From NCBI GenBank assembly GCA_036874045.1, contig CM072344.1, positions 12,620,501 to 12,684,500 of the forward strand: a DNA stretch of 64,000 nt. The letters are read 5' to 3'. The stretch comes from Cymodocea nodosa (Eukaryota; Streptophyta; Magnoliopsida; Alismatales; Cymodoceaceae). The stretch's first letter is position 1. The number at the start of each line of letters is the position of its first letter. The position numbers were made by a program, and so were the translations under genes. The notes beneath the pieces are model-generated. The model saw only the letters and a program-made list of their open reading frames with translations. It made no database searches and was not told the DNA's origin. Positions 21,246 through 33,975 of the stretch are shown in pieces.

Positions 21246-22760
21246 TTAAAGATCTTGTAAAGAACATATGCTTAGATTTCTTCTAATATGATTAAAAGTT
21301 GATTTATTTAAAGGTTTGGTGAAAATATCTACAAGTTGATTTTCTATTGGTACAAACTTAAGTGAGATGTTCTCTTTTTCCACATGATCTCTCAGAAAAT
21401 GATGTCTGATCTCGATATGCTTGGCTCTAGAATAAAGTACTGTATTCTTAGATAAACTGATTGCACTGCTATTATCACAAAATATGATTGTATTCTGAAT
21501 TTTCAGTCTGTAGTATGCTAAGGTTTGCTGCATCCAAAGAATTTAAGCACAACACAGATCTGCTGCAATATATTCAGCTTCAGTAGTAGATAATGCAATA
21601 CAGTTTTGTTTCCTACTGAACTAGGAGATTAATGAATTTCCAAGTAGTTGGCATGTGCCACTAGTGCTCTTTTTGTGAGATCTGCTGCCTACATAATCTG
21701 CATCACTATAGCCTATTAATGTTATGCTGCTGTCAGCTGAGTAGTATAATCCGAAATCTTTAGTACATTGTAGATATTTGAAAATTCTTTTTACTGATTT
21801 CAAATGAGATTCCTTTGGTGATGCTTGAAATCTAGCACACAAGTATACACTGAACATAATATTTGGCCTACTTGTTGAAAGATACAATAGAGATCCAATC
21901 ATGCCTCTATATTTCTTTTGATCTACTACAACACTTGAGTCATCGATTTCTAGTTTTGTACTTGAACTCATTGGAGTATTTGCAGATTTAATGTTTTCAT
22001 AGCCAAATTTCTTTAACATCTCTTTACAGTATTTCTCTTGGTTGATAAAGATGCCATTTCGTACTTGATGGATTTGTAAACCTAAGAAAAACTTCAATTC
22101 TCCCATCATGCTCATTTCAAATTTATTTTTCATCAAATTTTGAAATCCATGACATAGTTTTTCTAATGTAGCTCCAAAAATTATATCATCAACATATATT
22201 TGTACGATCAAAATGTGTAAATCAACAGTTTTGATAAACAAAGTGTTGTCCACTTTACCTATAGAGAAGTCATTATCAGTTAAGAATTTTTTCAATTTCT
22301 CATACCATGCCCTAGGTGCCTGTTTCAAACCATATAAAGCTTTGTTTAATTTGAAGACATGATCTAGCTTGACCTCATCTTCAAATCCGGAAGGTTGTTT
22401 AACAAAAACTTCTTCTTTAATTTCTCCATTCAAAAAGGCACTTTTCACATCCATCTGAAACAATTTTATTCTCATACTACTTGTAAAGGCAAGCAATATT
22501 CTAATAGTTTCTATTCTAGCTACAGGTGCAAAAGTTTCTTCATAGTCAATACCTTCTTGCTGATTATAGTCTTGTGCAACAAGTCGAGCTTTATTTCTAA
22601 GTATATTTCCTTCTTCATCTAATTTGTTTCTGAAAATCCATTTAGTTCCAATGATGGATTTTCCTACAGGTTTTTCCACTAAATTCCAAACATTGTTTTT
22701 CTAGAATTGATTTAATTCTTCCTGCATAGCCATTGTTTAGTAAATATCCTTACAGGCTTC
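21246..22760 (-). pseudogene. Copia-2 reverse transcriptase and RNase H
   Basis: The 352-residue open stretch 22679-21621 contains the Copia RT signatures [52 protein letters not shown] (catalytic Asp) and YVDDIIFGA (catalytic pair), then LGLQIHQ and the start of RNase H ([11 protein letters not shown]). After a stop at 21618, where Trp is expected, translation continues with STTEAEYIAA, a second stop, and 21533-21246 (IIFCDNSSAISLSKN, RAKHIEIRHHFLRDHV, DIFTKPLN), which completes RNase H. Only a few lesions separate it from an intact domain. Confidence 0.92.
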
Positions 22761-23418
22761 ATTTACTGATTTTGGCTCTATTTTTGACATAAATGCACAA
22801 AAATTGCAAATATCTTGTGCTTTGCTTCTCGTTTGTACCCCTTTGGTTAAATTTCCAATTATTTGTTCCATTAGGTGATCAGATTTAAACTTCCAACTGT
22901 GTTGATTCTGATCTAAAGCTTGGGATTTGAGTTTATGCTTGCAATTTCCTTTCTCCAAATATTCATTTTCACTATCATTGTTAATCTTCAGATTTTTGAA
23001 ATTCTGTATCAAATCTTCATCAAATTAAACATTTATGCTTTCTTCTACTCTTCTGTCTTTAGCAACATATACTCTGTAAGCTTTACTTCTAGATGAGTAT
23101 CCAACAAGTATGGCAGATTCAGATTTTGCATCAAACTTGTCTTTAGCATTTTCAGTGTTTAATACAAAGCATTTGCAACCAAATGTCTTAAAGTAACCAA
23201 CATTTGGAGTCTTATCAAACCAGATTTCAAAAGGTGTCTTATTCATTATAGGTCTGATGTGAGTTCTGTTGGAAATATGACAAGCTATACCTACAGCTTC
23301 AACCTAGAGAAATTTTGGCAGATTAGTGGCATTTAACATAGTTCTAGCTATTTCTTGCAATGTCATATTCTTCCTTTCCACTACTCCATTTTGAGCTGGA
23401 ATTCTAGGGTAAGAGAAT
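22737..23418 (-). pseudogene. Copia-2 integrase C-terminal part and linker
   Basis: The open stretch 23246-23025 carries MNKTPFEIWFDKTPNVGYF and VGYSSRSKAYRVY, the standard Copia integrase C-terminal motifs. 23012-22737 is the variable linker before reverse transcriptase. Upstream to 23418 lies the core segment with NGVVERKN containing the catalytic Glu. A solo Athila LTR interrupts it at 23419. Confidence 0.85.
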
Positions 23419-25272
23419 TGTTCGTGTCTTCCCAGCACTACACTAGAAAAACTTGGATTTGTTACTTCTATTTTTACTTAGTTAATTTATCTTTATGACT
23501 ATTCTTTCTTTTAGAAGTAAACAAACAACCTTTAATACAATTTAGATATTAATTCTAATTTGTACTTTAACTGCAAGTGCACAGTGTCTATTGTATCAAT
23601 ATGCAAGTACAGGTCGATCCCACAGGGAATTGCTGACGAATTTAAGAAATGTTTGATTGTGAACAATTCAAATTTATATTCAATAAGCACTCTGTTGAGT
23701 TACAGTTAACTCAACGGACTAAGTTCGTTGAGTTATTGATAACTCAACGGACTATCCTCGTGGACTTAAGTTAACTCCACGAGCCTATCTATTCTTTATA
23801 ATACTACTAATTACAGAGGAATTCGGCCAACCATTGGGCGATTCCACAGATTATAAATAACATCAATTAAGCTTTTTAATACTAGTTAACATTGGATTTA
23901 TCATTATGCAATACTAACATTCAGATGATTCAAACAGTAACCATTAAAATCTTTAAGTTGTTTTGTACGAACCAATTTCAGTAAACTGTAAAATTAAAAC
24001 TAACATAAAACAATCATAAAATTGATATAGATAACATTAATCATGATACAACACAAATAATACAATACTCAAATACAACATACAAACAAAGATAAATTGT
24101 TTTTGGTATTTTTGTTTTTATGTGATGGGCGAAAGGTGAAATGTAAAGTAATTTCACTTGACAGTAAATACTTCCGACACTACTTGCAACGCGATTACAC
24201 CATTGAAAATTGAACCACTTACAATTTTGTCTCCTCTCCCTATAGAATCGCGAGTCCAGAATTGCAAGATGATCTCCTCTTCAGCATACAGGCATCAACC
24301 CAAAGCCAAGGCTAAAAGCTTTACGATCTCCTAAAATATGAGTCGGTGCTTGGTGAAAATGTCTTCTCTTCCCGCAACGCGATCACTCCTCATAGTGGTT
24401 GTCAGGCACTGTGTTTGGCTCGGAATCGACCCGACATCAGGCAAGTATCCTCACAGACCTCCGATGATTGGTGATTATGGTGGTGATACGATGGTTGGTG
24501 TGATACTTTGGAGAATCGCCGATACTGTCTGTAAAAAGCTTGGTGCTCCTCCTCTGTATACATTGGTCGTCCATCGATCACACTCGTTCTTTTTTTTCTT
24601 CTTTTCTTTTATATTTCTTCAGTGGTAACTGCTTCTGCTTGAATGGTCGGTTGGATTTCCTTCCTTCAGATCAACAACAATGATTTCTTTCTTCCTGCGC
24701 GATTGAATTCCTGCGTGATACGTGCAAACGTGGTTTTTCCTTTCAACTGACTGTTCCTGCAACCGCTATAGTGGCATATTAGAAAATATATAGTCCGTGG
24801 AGTTACAGATAACTCAACGGACTTCCTTCGTTGATTTAACTATAAAACACGTGCAAAAATAACAACTTAAGTTTATAACGCTAACCTAACGCGTTGCCTT
24901 AGTGTATTTTCATGTAACTCAATGTGTGCAGTTATACTAACTTAACGAGTTACAACGTAAGTAAATCTACCAGCTCTCAACACGTGTCAGCAGCAGTTTA
25001 AACATAAAATAACATTCCGGAGAGTTACAAGTATAACTATCCGATGCTCAGATGCATTTTCGGATACTTAAGAATTTCATAGCCTGTAATTTAACAACAG
25101 TTCATAAATGTGCTAAATTAACATTAATTCCCCAAAATTAAGCAGATTCTTCAATTAAAGCATATAGCAGTGCAATTATAATATAATAGCTTAATTCTCA
25201 TATGATAAGCTAAATATTATGCAATTAACCATCATTTAACCGTTAATAATATGCACTTTTTCATTCTAAACA
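23419..25272 (-). mobile_element. solo Athila LTR in the Copia-2 integrase
   Basis: The LTR is 1854 bp with edges TGTTCG...TAAACA and a perfect 5-base duplication AGAAT (23414-23418 and 25273-25277). Copia integrase sequence continues on both sides. No internal Athila sequence remains, as expected after recombination between the two LTRs. It contains the conserved antisense ORF (24338 region) and, at 24854-24903, the 50-base block shared with the Copia LTR at 46944-46993. Confidence 0.95.
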
Positions 25273-26175
25273 AGAATTCATGTAAAATTCCAAATGAATT
25301 GCACAAATTTTCGAACTCATGATTTTCAAATTCTCCTCTATGATCACTTCTGATTTTCTTTACTGTTAGTTCCTTCTGGTTTTGAATTCTGATGCAAAGA
25401 TTTTGGAACTCAATGCATGTCTCATTTTTATGAGTTAAAAATATTACCCAGGTTAATCTAGAAAAATCATCTACAATAATAAGAGTATATTTTCGACCTC
25501 CAATGCTTGAAACTTGAGTTGGGCCAAACAGATCTAGATGTAAAAGTTCTAATGGCCTTTTGGTTGAAATTTCATGTTTGCTATGGAGTGAGGTTCTCTT
25601 TTGCTTTCCTAGCATACAGTCACTACACACCTTGTCTTTCTTGAATGTAAGATTAGGCAATCCCCTGACAAGATCATCCTTGGATAACTTTCTGAGAGTC
25701 TTCATATTAATGTGACCAAGTCTTTTACGCCACAACCAATCATCTTCACTAGATGCTACCAAATAGGAATTGCTTGCAGTATTTTCACATGGAAAGTTTA
25801 ATGTATAAATAGAACAATTTCTAATACTAGTAAATTTTATTTCATTTGTTGCCGGATCAATAATGTAACAATTTTTAGTAGTAAAAGAAACTGTATAACC
25901 TTTATCACATAATTGTCCTACACTTAATAAGTTTTGTTTTAATCCATTGACATGCAAGACATTCTCAATTATGTCATTTTCTGATGTGATATTTCCTATA
26001 GCAGTTATTTTACACTTTTCATTATTTCCAAATTTAATAGATCCTGAATTTAGACTTTGAATCGAATCAAGAAATCTTTTCTTACCTGTCATGTGCTTTG
26101 AACATCCACTGTCCACAATCCATTTTGTTGTACGTGCTTGGAGCTCCTTATCATCTTGCAATTTATACTGAAATT
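25273..26175 (-). pseudogene. Copia-2 protease, GAG-pre-integrase and integrase N-terminal half
   Basis: Read from 26161 down: TTKWIVDSGCSKHMTG (retropepsin DSG; Cys replaces the usual Ala/Thr), LHVNGLKQNLLSVGQLCDKG, a GAG-pre-integrase domain (WLWRKRLGHINMKTLRKLSK), HHCC zinc binding completed by CSDCMLGKQ, then the integrase core with LLHLDLFGP (first Asp), TLIIVDDFSRLTWV, and KKIRSDHRGEFEN (second Asp). The frame runs into the solo LTR after LHEF. Residues encoded below 25273 in this open frame come from the LTR, not Copia. Confidence 0.9.
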
Positions 26176-26420
26176 AAGGCTTTTGGTACCCAAATCTTCT
26201 TAGGTCTAGTAGTGTTAGTCCTTAAAACATTAAATCTATTGTCTTTTGGCAGTCACAAATGACCTGATCTTTTTTTAATGGCAAACACAATGGTGCCATC
26301 TCTGTATGATCAAATCATTCCACCACAATAAGGTACTTCCTGTGGTGTAGCATACCCTAGGCCATATTTACTTCCATTAGGTCATTGAGATCCTATAATT
26401 TTATTTAGTCCTTTTTGACC

Positions 26421-27720
26421 TTAAGTAAATTTACATATGGTATTTTTCAGATCAGATATTGTAGTTAATAAGTTTTTATTTTCTTCTTTCAATTTACAGT
26501 TATCACAACTATATTTATCCAAGTTAGTCTTCAGATTTTTATTATCAACTACAGCTGTTTCTAATTCAACAAAAGAATCTTCTAAGCAATTATTCAACCT
26601 TTTAATTTCTTTCTTAAATTCTCTACATTTAACATAAAGATTATCTACAGTAGACAAAAGACTATTAATATCTATTTCATCATGCTCATCTTCTGAACTA
26701 GAAGAAGAAGTGGAACATACCTCTTGAGCTGCAAAGCACACATTTGGTGCAGCTTCATCTTCAGAATCAGATGAACTACTTCATGAGCTACTATCATCCC
26801 ACGTAGCTTTGAGTGCCATCTTCTTTTTGTCCTTCCATCTCTTCTTCTTATCTACATGATCCTCTTCTATCTGAAATGGACAGAAGGTCGATATGTGTCC
26901 TTGCCTTTTGCATTTAAAACAAGTAGGGACAGTTCTTTTGGAGGAGCTAGTCTTATTCTTTTTCTTCATGAATTTTCTAAAGTTCCTTGCCAGCAACATG
27001 ATCTCATCATCATCTAAGCTTGGAGCTTTTTCTATTGATGGAAATGCTATTTCCTTTTTCGTCTCAACTTTCTTTTCAACAGCTCCCTCTTGCTCTTTCC
27101 AGTCATTCATTTGAACTTCATGGGTTAGAAGATTTCCCAACAGTTCTTCAACCGTATAATTGTTGAGATCCTTAGAATCTTGGATAGATGTGGATTTCTG
27201 TTTCCACTCAACAGTTAAGCTTTTCAGGATCTTCTATACTTGTTCACGAGAAGAAAATTCCTTTCCCAGGCCTTTCAGACTGTTAATAATTTTAGTAAAT
27301 CTTGAAAACATTTCAGTTATGTTTTCATTATCATTCATTTTAAACAGTTCTAGTTTTCTCAACAAAATGCTGATTTTAGTATCCTTTATTTGGCTTGTGC
27401 TTTCATAAGTAACTTGAAGGATTTTCCAAGCTTCATGTGCAGACTTACATGCAGATACTTTGTTATATTGTTCAGTAGTTAGTGCACAATATATGGCATT
27501 CAGCCCTCTAGCATCCAATTGAAAGATTCTCTCATCCTTCTCAGACTAGTTCATAACATCACTGGTTGGAAGTGTAGTTCCAAGAACAACAATCTTCTAG
27601 AGTTTTACATTAGAACTCCTAAGGAAACACTACATTTTATTTTTCCAATAATTTTAGTTGGAACCATCGAATAGAGGAGGTCTGTGGATGTTTTGTCCCT
27701 CAGCAAATTGAGCCATAAGT
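26421..27720 (-). pseudogene. Copia-2 gag
   Basis: 27518-27234 encodes the UBN2-type gag domain (MDARGLNAIYCALTTEQYNK, HEAWKILQVTYES, LRKLELFKMNDNENITEMF). 27140-26781 continues with a basic region and the zinc knuckle CFKCKRQGHISTFC, a complete CX2CX4HX4C. 26741-26421 is an acidic Ser-rich stretch then coiled coil (EFKKEIKRLNNCLEDSFVEL). Each break is a single stop or frameshift. The DUF4219-like start lies in decayed sequence at 27519-27720. Confidence 0.88.
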
Positions 27721-27752
27721 CAGATGGTTAAATCTTATAACAGATTAACCAA

Positions 27753-27764
27753 GCTCTGATACCA
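27753..27764 (-). other. Copia-2 primer-binding site (tRNA-iMet)
   Basis: The minus strand reads TGGTATCAGAGC, two bases inside the LTR edge at 27767. Confidence 0.93.
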
Positions 27765-27766
27765 AA

Positions 27767-29177
27767 TGTTAGGATCGATAGGCTCACTAGAGGGGGGGTG
27801 AATGGTGAAGGTGTGTAAGTTTTTAATTCTTTTAAGTTAGAATTGATTGATTCTACAAAACAGTGAGATGAGATGAATTAAATGTAAGTAAAGTAGTAAG
27901 AAGAAATTAACACAGCAATTGTTAGGTGGTTCACCAACTTGGCTAGTCCACCCCCAAGATACACTTGGGTTTCACTAAGTAATCAATTACTTACAACACT
28001 TGCTTTCAGGTTGAAGCAAGAACCAACACTTAGAGCTTTTAGGTATAAGCTCAATAACCAACCTTTCTTTCTCAAGCTTTCAAGTTGAAGCTCTCAACCA
28101 ACAATGAGTTTTCAGGTTGAAACTCACAAACCAACAGCTTTGAATTTTTCTATCAGAGTTTTGGCACATAGAGCTTTTCTGTAGTGAATCTTCAAGAGTA
28201 TACTTGACTATTTGCAGACTTGAGAGTGTATCTGTAATTATGTATAGCTCACTGTATATTGTATGATCGTTATCTCTATATATTCTTCTCTTAAACTTCT
28301 CATATTTATACCAAAAGGTATAATAATTATATTTTTCTTTCAATGGATGTATTCTGTAGTACTTGCTAAATAATCAGACCTAAATATGGTAAGTTACCGT
28401 TCTGTCTGATGTTTAGTAAGTAACCTTTCGATTTCCTTTGATTTTTAGATGGTTATATGAATAACTTACCAAAGAGCTTCTATAACTTACCGAACCTTCA
28501 CTTACATCCTGTTGTCTGTGTCACGTGAGGATTTTAACTTGCTCATGTGAGGTGTTAAGTGATCGAAGACTTATAGTTTTAACTTACCGAAAAACTCTTG
28601 ACTTTTGGATAGTTAACTACGGTAACTCTACGATTTTTCTTTTAAGCTTCCGACTGTTGTCTCTTTAATTTTGCACGTGCAAAATAGGATAACTTAAGTT
28701 TCAGATGGTTATACCTGTAACTCACCGAAATCCTTCAAATTTCAGATAGTTATCTTTCTAACTCTCTGAAAAGTTTTTTAAGCTTTTGTTTTAGATTTCT
28801 GCACGTGGTTAATTGAATGACTTAAGCTTCGGATAGTTAACTCCTTAACCTTCCTATCATTCAACCAACTGCCTTTCACAACTCTCCGAAGGCTTTATGA
28901 TTTTGGATAGTTATTTTTCTAACTATCCAACAGTGTTACTGTTGATTTAAATTATCTCTTTGGATACTTAAGTCTATAACTCATCGAAGATTAACTTTCT
29001 TTTGGATACATAAGCCTAGAGCTATCCGATTTTCTGTAGCTTTATAGCAGCACATTCTAGAATTAACTGTAACTTGTTTGTCTGCCTTTTGATCTTTTGC
29101 TGCACTAACTTAACAATGAAATACAATATGTTTCCTCACATAGGTTTTTGCATTATCAAAATACTCAGGTCCTAATA
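27767..29177 (-). repeat. Copia-2 5' LTR
   Basis: The 1411-bp LTR has its 3' end at TGTTAGGATC (27767) and its U3 start at CCTAATA (29177, decayed from CCTAACA). It is rich in CGGATAGTTA and TAACTCACCGAA modules and contains CACGTG sites. Confidence 0.9.
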
Positions 29178-30792
29178 ATTATAATTAATTAAGATTTGCA
29201 ATCAAAAGATATCTTGCTAAAATAGTTAATCATTAAATAGTAGTAGTAGATTCTATAAAAATAAAATCTTCAAAGACTTTCAAAAAATAAAAAACTTAGA
29301 AAGCTAACTTTCCGAAACTTAGAAATATTTAAGATAGTTAGACCAAACCTACTGAAGATCCACTTAAGTTATGTGTTAAGATTAAGACACATGCCCTTTG
29401 ATAAAAAGTAGCATAAAAACTTTAAACTCAACTATTTGATGGAGAAATACAATTTTAGATACTTACACATGGTAACTCACCAATGCATAAGGCATTTCGG
29501 ATAGTTACATTCGTGACTTTCCGAAAAGTCACTTAAGTTAGGCTTTAAAATAAAATTAACTAATCGAAGAAGAAAATAGATTTCAGATACTTACTAAAGG
29601 TAACTCTTCAATTCTCAAGTCATTTTGAATAGTTACATTCGTAACTTTTCGAAAGTCACTTAAGTTATGCATTAAGGGCATGACACGTGTCCTTTAGAAA
29701 GTATTAACCGAAAATACATTTAAAACATAAAATGCTAACAGTTCGAAATATAAAAACTTAACTATCTGAAAATAGAGATATTTTGAATACTTAGAAATAA
29801 AACCATTGGAATAGAAGAAAAGCTTAACTCATCGAAGAATAAATATTTTTAGATAGTTACAGAGTTAACTCTCCAACCATTCAAGTAGACAAGCTAACTA
29901 TTTGATTTACCTAGGATTTCGGTGACTTGCATGTTAACTCTTTGATCTGTCACTTAGAGAAAAATAGGACATTTCAAAACCTATTTTCAAAAGATTACTA
30001 AATATATAGTAATTAGACATTTTCAAAATAAGATAGTAACTAATAAAACATTTCATTAAATATCAAACACATGTTTTGCATCATTGTGTTATATTACTTT
30101 CAATGTTAAAAATAAGCTGTGTTTGAATATATTTTTTTTAAGATTTTTAAATGAACAACTAACTATATGTCTAAATAAATAACTTGTACCACTTAAAACT
30201 TTGCATAAAAAGTTTACATTACAAATGTTACAGTAAACCATTTCCACTATAGTATTATTTCTGAAGTCTTTCATTTGTATTGTAAACTTTAATAATCAAT
30301 TTGACATTCTTATTGATTTAGCAATAGTACTTAAAGTTGATGTTCTACCTAGTACTTAAATTTAACTTGAAAATTGAAGAAAGTGACTGCATAAGACATC
30401 GACTTAGGCTAACTCGTATAAGTTAGACCAACTTGTGCTTGACCTATAATTTAACCTATAATTGGTAAAATAATTTTCTAATATATTATAATCGGACTAA
30501 CTCATTTAAAAAATCAGGATTGACCAGCAATGGACTATGCTTTTTATTTTCTTTTAAGTGTAATATTTGTTTGATTTATAATCATATTTCTTTTCAAACG
30601 AGGACCACTCCAATTATTCGTTTTTTTAGATTTATAATAGAAAATTGTACCGTGCAGGGCAACACCTGCTGGAGCTATCGCTATTGCGTAAGAATGAAAA
30701 AGAAAGATAGAAACGGGGAGAAAATTTAGAGAAAAGCTGAAAAAAATAAGAGGTCTGTATTAAAGAACAAAATGATAAAATACTTCGCAAAG
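29178..30792. other. spacer between Copia-2 and the MATE gene
   Basis: 29280-29960 is a dense array of the same CCGAAA/TAACT/CACTTAAG modules found in the LTRs, perhaps a decayed LTR remnant without recognised ends. 29960-30792 is AT-rich with no recognised gene; it presumably includes the distal MATE promoter. Confidence 0.5.
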
Positions 30793-30799
30793 TATAAAT
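30793..30799 (+). promoter_or_regulatory. candidate TATA box of the MATE gene
   Basis: TATAAAT lies 56 bases upstream of the proposed ATG, which would give a short 5' untranslated leader. No other core-promoter element was assigned. Confidence 0.5.
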
Positions 30800-30854
30800 G
30801 AGTTCTTCCACGGCCACGAACGGTGGACTTCCCACAGGATCGTGACTCGTGAGG

Positions 30855-33160
30855 ATGCCAGCGGCGGAGGCGAACGAGCCGCTGCTGGCGAGAAGATCAG
30901 AGGATGGGGAGAAGCGGAGACGATGGTGGTTGATTGATGGAGCTGAAGTGAAGGTCCAGGTGCAGTTTGCGGTCCCCATGATTTTGACCAACGTTTCCTA
31001 CTACGCGATACCACTCATCTCCGTTATGTTCGCTGGGCACCTCGGCGACGTCGAGCTCGCTGGATCCACGCTCGCCAACTCCTGGTCCGCCGTTACCGGC
31101 TTCGCCTTCACCGTAAGTTTTTATGAAGTAATGATATTACTTTTTTACTTGTGATAAATCGCATTCCCTCACCGCAACTCTAGCTGTAGCGTTTTTCGGA
31201 TGGACACCTTCTTTTTGATTAGAAGTTACCAATCGTTGCAACTTATGGGAGAACACATCTTCTCCCTTGCTTTTATTTAGTCCAAAATACTTGACGTGTT
31301 CTGTACATCCAAATCAAATCACCTTCGTCTTCGTTAAAAGTTTCCTCCCTAGTATTATTAATTTAAAAGAAACATACTAACATCGTTTCCACGATTTCCA
31401 GATCGGTCTTAGTGGAGCCCTTGAGACTTATTGTGGTCAAAACTACGGGGCAAGGTTGTACAAAATGCTCGGAATACATCTGCAAGCATCCATGATCATA
31501 TCTCTTTTATTCTCCGTCCTAATATCCCTGCTTTGGTACTTCACCGAACCTGTGCTAATTCTGCTCCGCCAAGACCCTGAGACATCGAAAATGGCCGCCA
31601 TCTATCTCAAACATCTGATCCCAGGGATCTTCGCCTACGCATTCCTGCAATGCTTGTTGAGATTCCTTCAGTCGCAGAGCGTGGTCATGCCACTGGTTGT
31701 GTGCTCCCTGGTTCCCCTGGTCCTCCATGTTGGTCTGGCCTATTTGCTGGTCCACGTTTGCGGCTTGGGCTTCGTGGGATCGCCACTGTCCGCCGCGGTT
31801 TCTCTGTGGATATCCTGCTTGATATTGGCCTGCTATGTGAACTTCTCTGGTAGGTTCAAGTGCACATGGGAAGGCCCTTCAATGGAGTGCTTCCGCTATG
31901 TGCTTCCATACCTTAAGTTGGCCATCCCATCTGCGGTGATGGTTTGGTAAGTAAACCACAGCACACCACTTGGGTGTATTCTGCGTATATACTTTCATCG
32001 GAAGGTGCGTGGATTCTGATGTCTCCATAACCCATGCAGCTTAGAATTTTGGGCATTCGAAATTCTGGTGTTGTTGGCTGGACTAATGCCGAATTCGATG
32101 ACAAGTACTTCGCTGATAGCAATGTGGTATGTATTGATCACCATTACTTCCCATTTCATATCATTTGCACCAGTTGATTAAATGCAAAATGTTTATCCCA
32201 TACTGAACCCACAATTCTAATTTACCTCTGCAGTGTGAACACAGAAGCTATTATCTACAACTTCATATTTGGTTTCAGTGCAGCTGTTAGGTATGATCTT
32301 CTTCTTCTTCCCTCTCGTTTACATTTTGGTATATATATATATATATATGTATTTTTGCAGCACACGTGTATCCAACGAGCTGGGGGCTGGGAACACCGAC
32401 AGATCATGGAACGCCATAGCAACGACGCTGAAGCTGGCCGTTCTTGTGACCTCTGTTCTTGTGCTATCACTCTTGTTCGGTCACAACGTCTGGGCAAGTC
32501 TGTTTAGCGACAGCGCTGTAATCATTGAAGAGTTTGCGTACATGACGCCTCTACTTGCAGTGTCTCTTCTACTGGATGCAGCGCAGGGAGTTCTGTCAGG
32601 TGGGCGTCGGAAACGTGCAAGCTTACGATGTGATTTTATCTATGGTCTTGGGATAATACTATTTAGTGATGAGTGAAACATCGAGTGGTGTGTTTCAGGT
32701 GTTGCTAGAGGATGTGGTTGGCAGCACTTGGCGGCATGGACTAACTTGGCAGGCTTCTATGTAGTTGGCATGACCTTGTCTGTTGTTTTTGGGTTCGTCT
32801 TGAGCTTGCATAATAAGGTAATGATGCTCTTGCTTTTCTGTATCAAATCGATCTGTACTATTAAGTTAAGAAGAGAGTTGTGGACTAAATCTAACAAATT
32901 TGGAAAAGTACGTACTATGATATGTAAGAATTCTCACGTAAAGAAAGAAGCAAGAGCATGTTCATCAAGTTTTATATTTTTTTTCAGTAAATATGGTATC
33001 AATTTCTTGTTCTTCTTCTGTTCAGGGACTATGGATGGGATTGATATGTGGGCTCTTGTGCCAGAGCTCCATTCTCCTTTTCATCACTCTTCGGACCAAC
33101 TTGTCGAACTTAGAGCTTTTCGTGTGCCACGACGGGCAGGGCGACGATGCGCTTGTATGA
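30855..33160 (+). CDS. MATE-family (DTX-type) efflux transporter, 7 exons
   Basis: MATE proteins are 12-helix membrane antiporters that export organic cations, flavonoids, organic acids or hormones from the cytosol, usually driven by protons. Exons: 30855-31112, 31402-31946, 32040-32126, 32234-32290, 32361-32599, 32699-32817, 33026-33160. All introns are GT-AG, phases agree, and the total is 1440 bases (479 residues), the usual family length. Diagnostic segments are [16 protein letters not shown] (helix 2 entry), [17 protein letters not shown] (start of exon 2), [18 protein letters not shown] (exon 3), [10 protein letters not shown] (exon 5) and [16 protein letters not shown] (exon 6). The N-terminus is short and charged; the C-terminus ends GQGDDALV. 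The ATG at 30855 is the first in frame. Exon 1 is GC-rich, unlike the surroundings. No lesion was seen. The substrate cannot be predicted. Confidence 0.93.
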
Positions 33161-33975
33161 CCACGATGAGAAGTTGCAGCTCCTAATCACTAATCAATCA
33201 AATTGACAGCCTATATTGACCTTCTACGCATGCAATTCAATGGAGGTAGCGCCTTTTAGGGAAGGAGACTCCTCTTTTGCTTGCCATCCCTTTTTTCGTA
33301 GGCTTCGTTATGTTTTTTTTGTTGTATTGTTTCCTGCGTCCGTGGAATACTAACTCAAGATAGGTGCTCTGTCTTCTTCTGAAGTTAGATTCTTCGTGGT
33401 AGAATTCAGCTCTTTTTTAATTTTCAAATTTTCTTTGAGGTGAAGTTTTCTAAGGTGTATAAATTACTTTAACTTTAATATATATAATTAGTAGTATTAA
33501 TTAATCTATATATATTTATTAATAAATTTATATATTAATATTAATACATAAAATTAATTATAGTCAACATATATATATTAATATATATACATATATATTA
33601 AAGATATATAATAATACATATATTTATATATATATATATATTACTATTAATATATATACATTTTTATAGATATTATACTTAATATATATATAATATATTA
33701 ATACATATAGTCTTATATTAACAATATAGATCATATTTATTTATTGTTAATTGTTGATACCTCACATTTATCTCATCATTGAACTACTAGTGCCTAAGTC
33801 TAGTTATCAGATGTCGTCACACGAACCTAACCTTTAACACTTTTGTTAGGTTCAAGGACCTAACACTTAACGTAACTCGTCAGGTCCAAAAAGCCCACTT
33901 ACTCCTCGATCCCAATCAGACCAATGCATGCATCGGTTGAGCTGACTCCCATCAGAGAACCATTTAACAAACTTC
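33161..33975. other. MATE 3' flank and AT-rich spacer
   Basis: The first ~250 bases are the presumed 3' untranslated region. 33470-33730 is a nearly pure A/T tract of TATATA and TTAATA repeats. 33730-33975 shows no recognised feature. Confidence 0.6.

Larger units (their letters stand above)
17876..29177 (-). mobile_element. Copia-2, Sirevirus-like (minus), with three internal rearrangements
   Basis: Read on the minus strand: 5' LTR (29177-27767), initiator-Met primer site, gag with UBN2 domain, zinc knuckle and coiled coil, protease, integrase (split by a solo Athila LTR), reverse transcriptase/RNase H, a 3' non-coding region with several polypurine tracts, and a 3' LTR (20397-17876) that contains a truncated Athila LTR. 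A 470-bp tandem duplication covers the junction of polypurine tract and LTR. Stops disrupt gag and RNase H. No target duplication could be matched (TTAAT on the left, ATTAT on the right). Confidence 0.9.

Noticed and set aside
17870-29182. target duplication for Copia-2
   Set aside because: The flanks TTAAT (left) and ATTAT (right) do not match convincingly, so no duplication is claimed.
30632-31014. minus-strand ORFs over MATE exon 1
   Set aside because: Antisense shadows of the GC-rich first exon; the plus strand has full MATE homology and splice sites.
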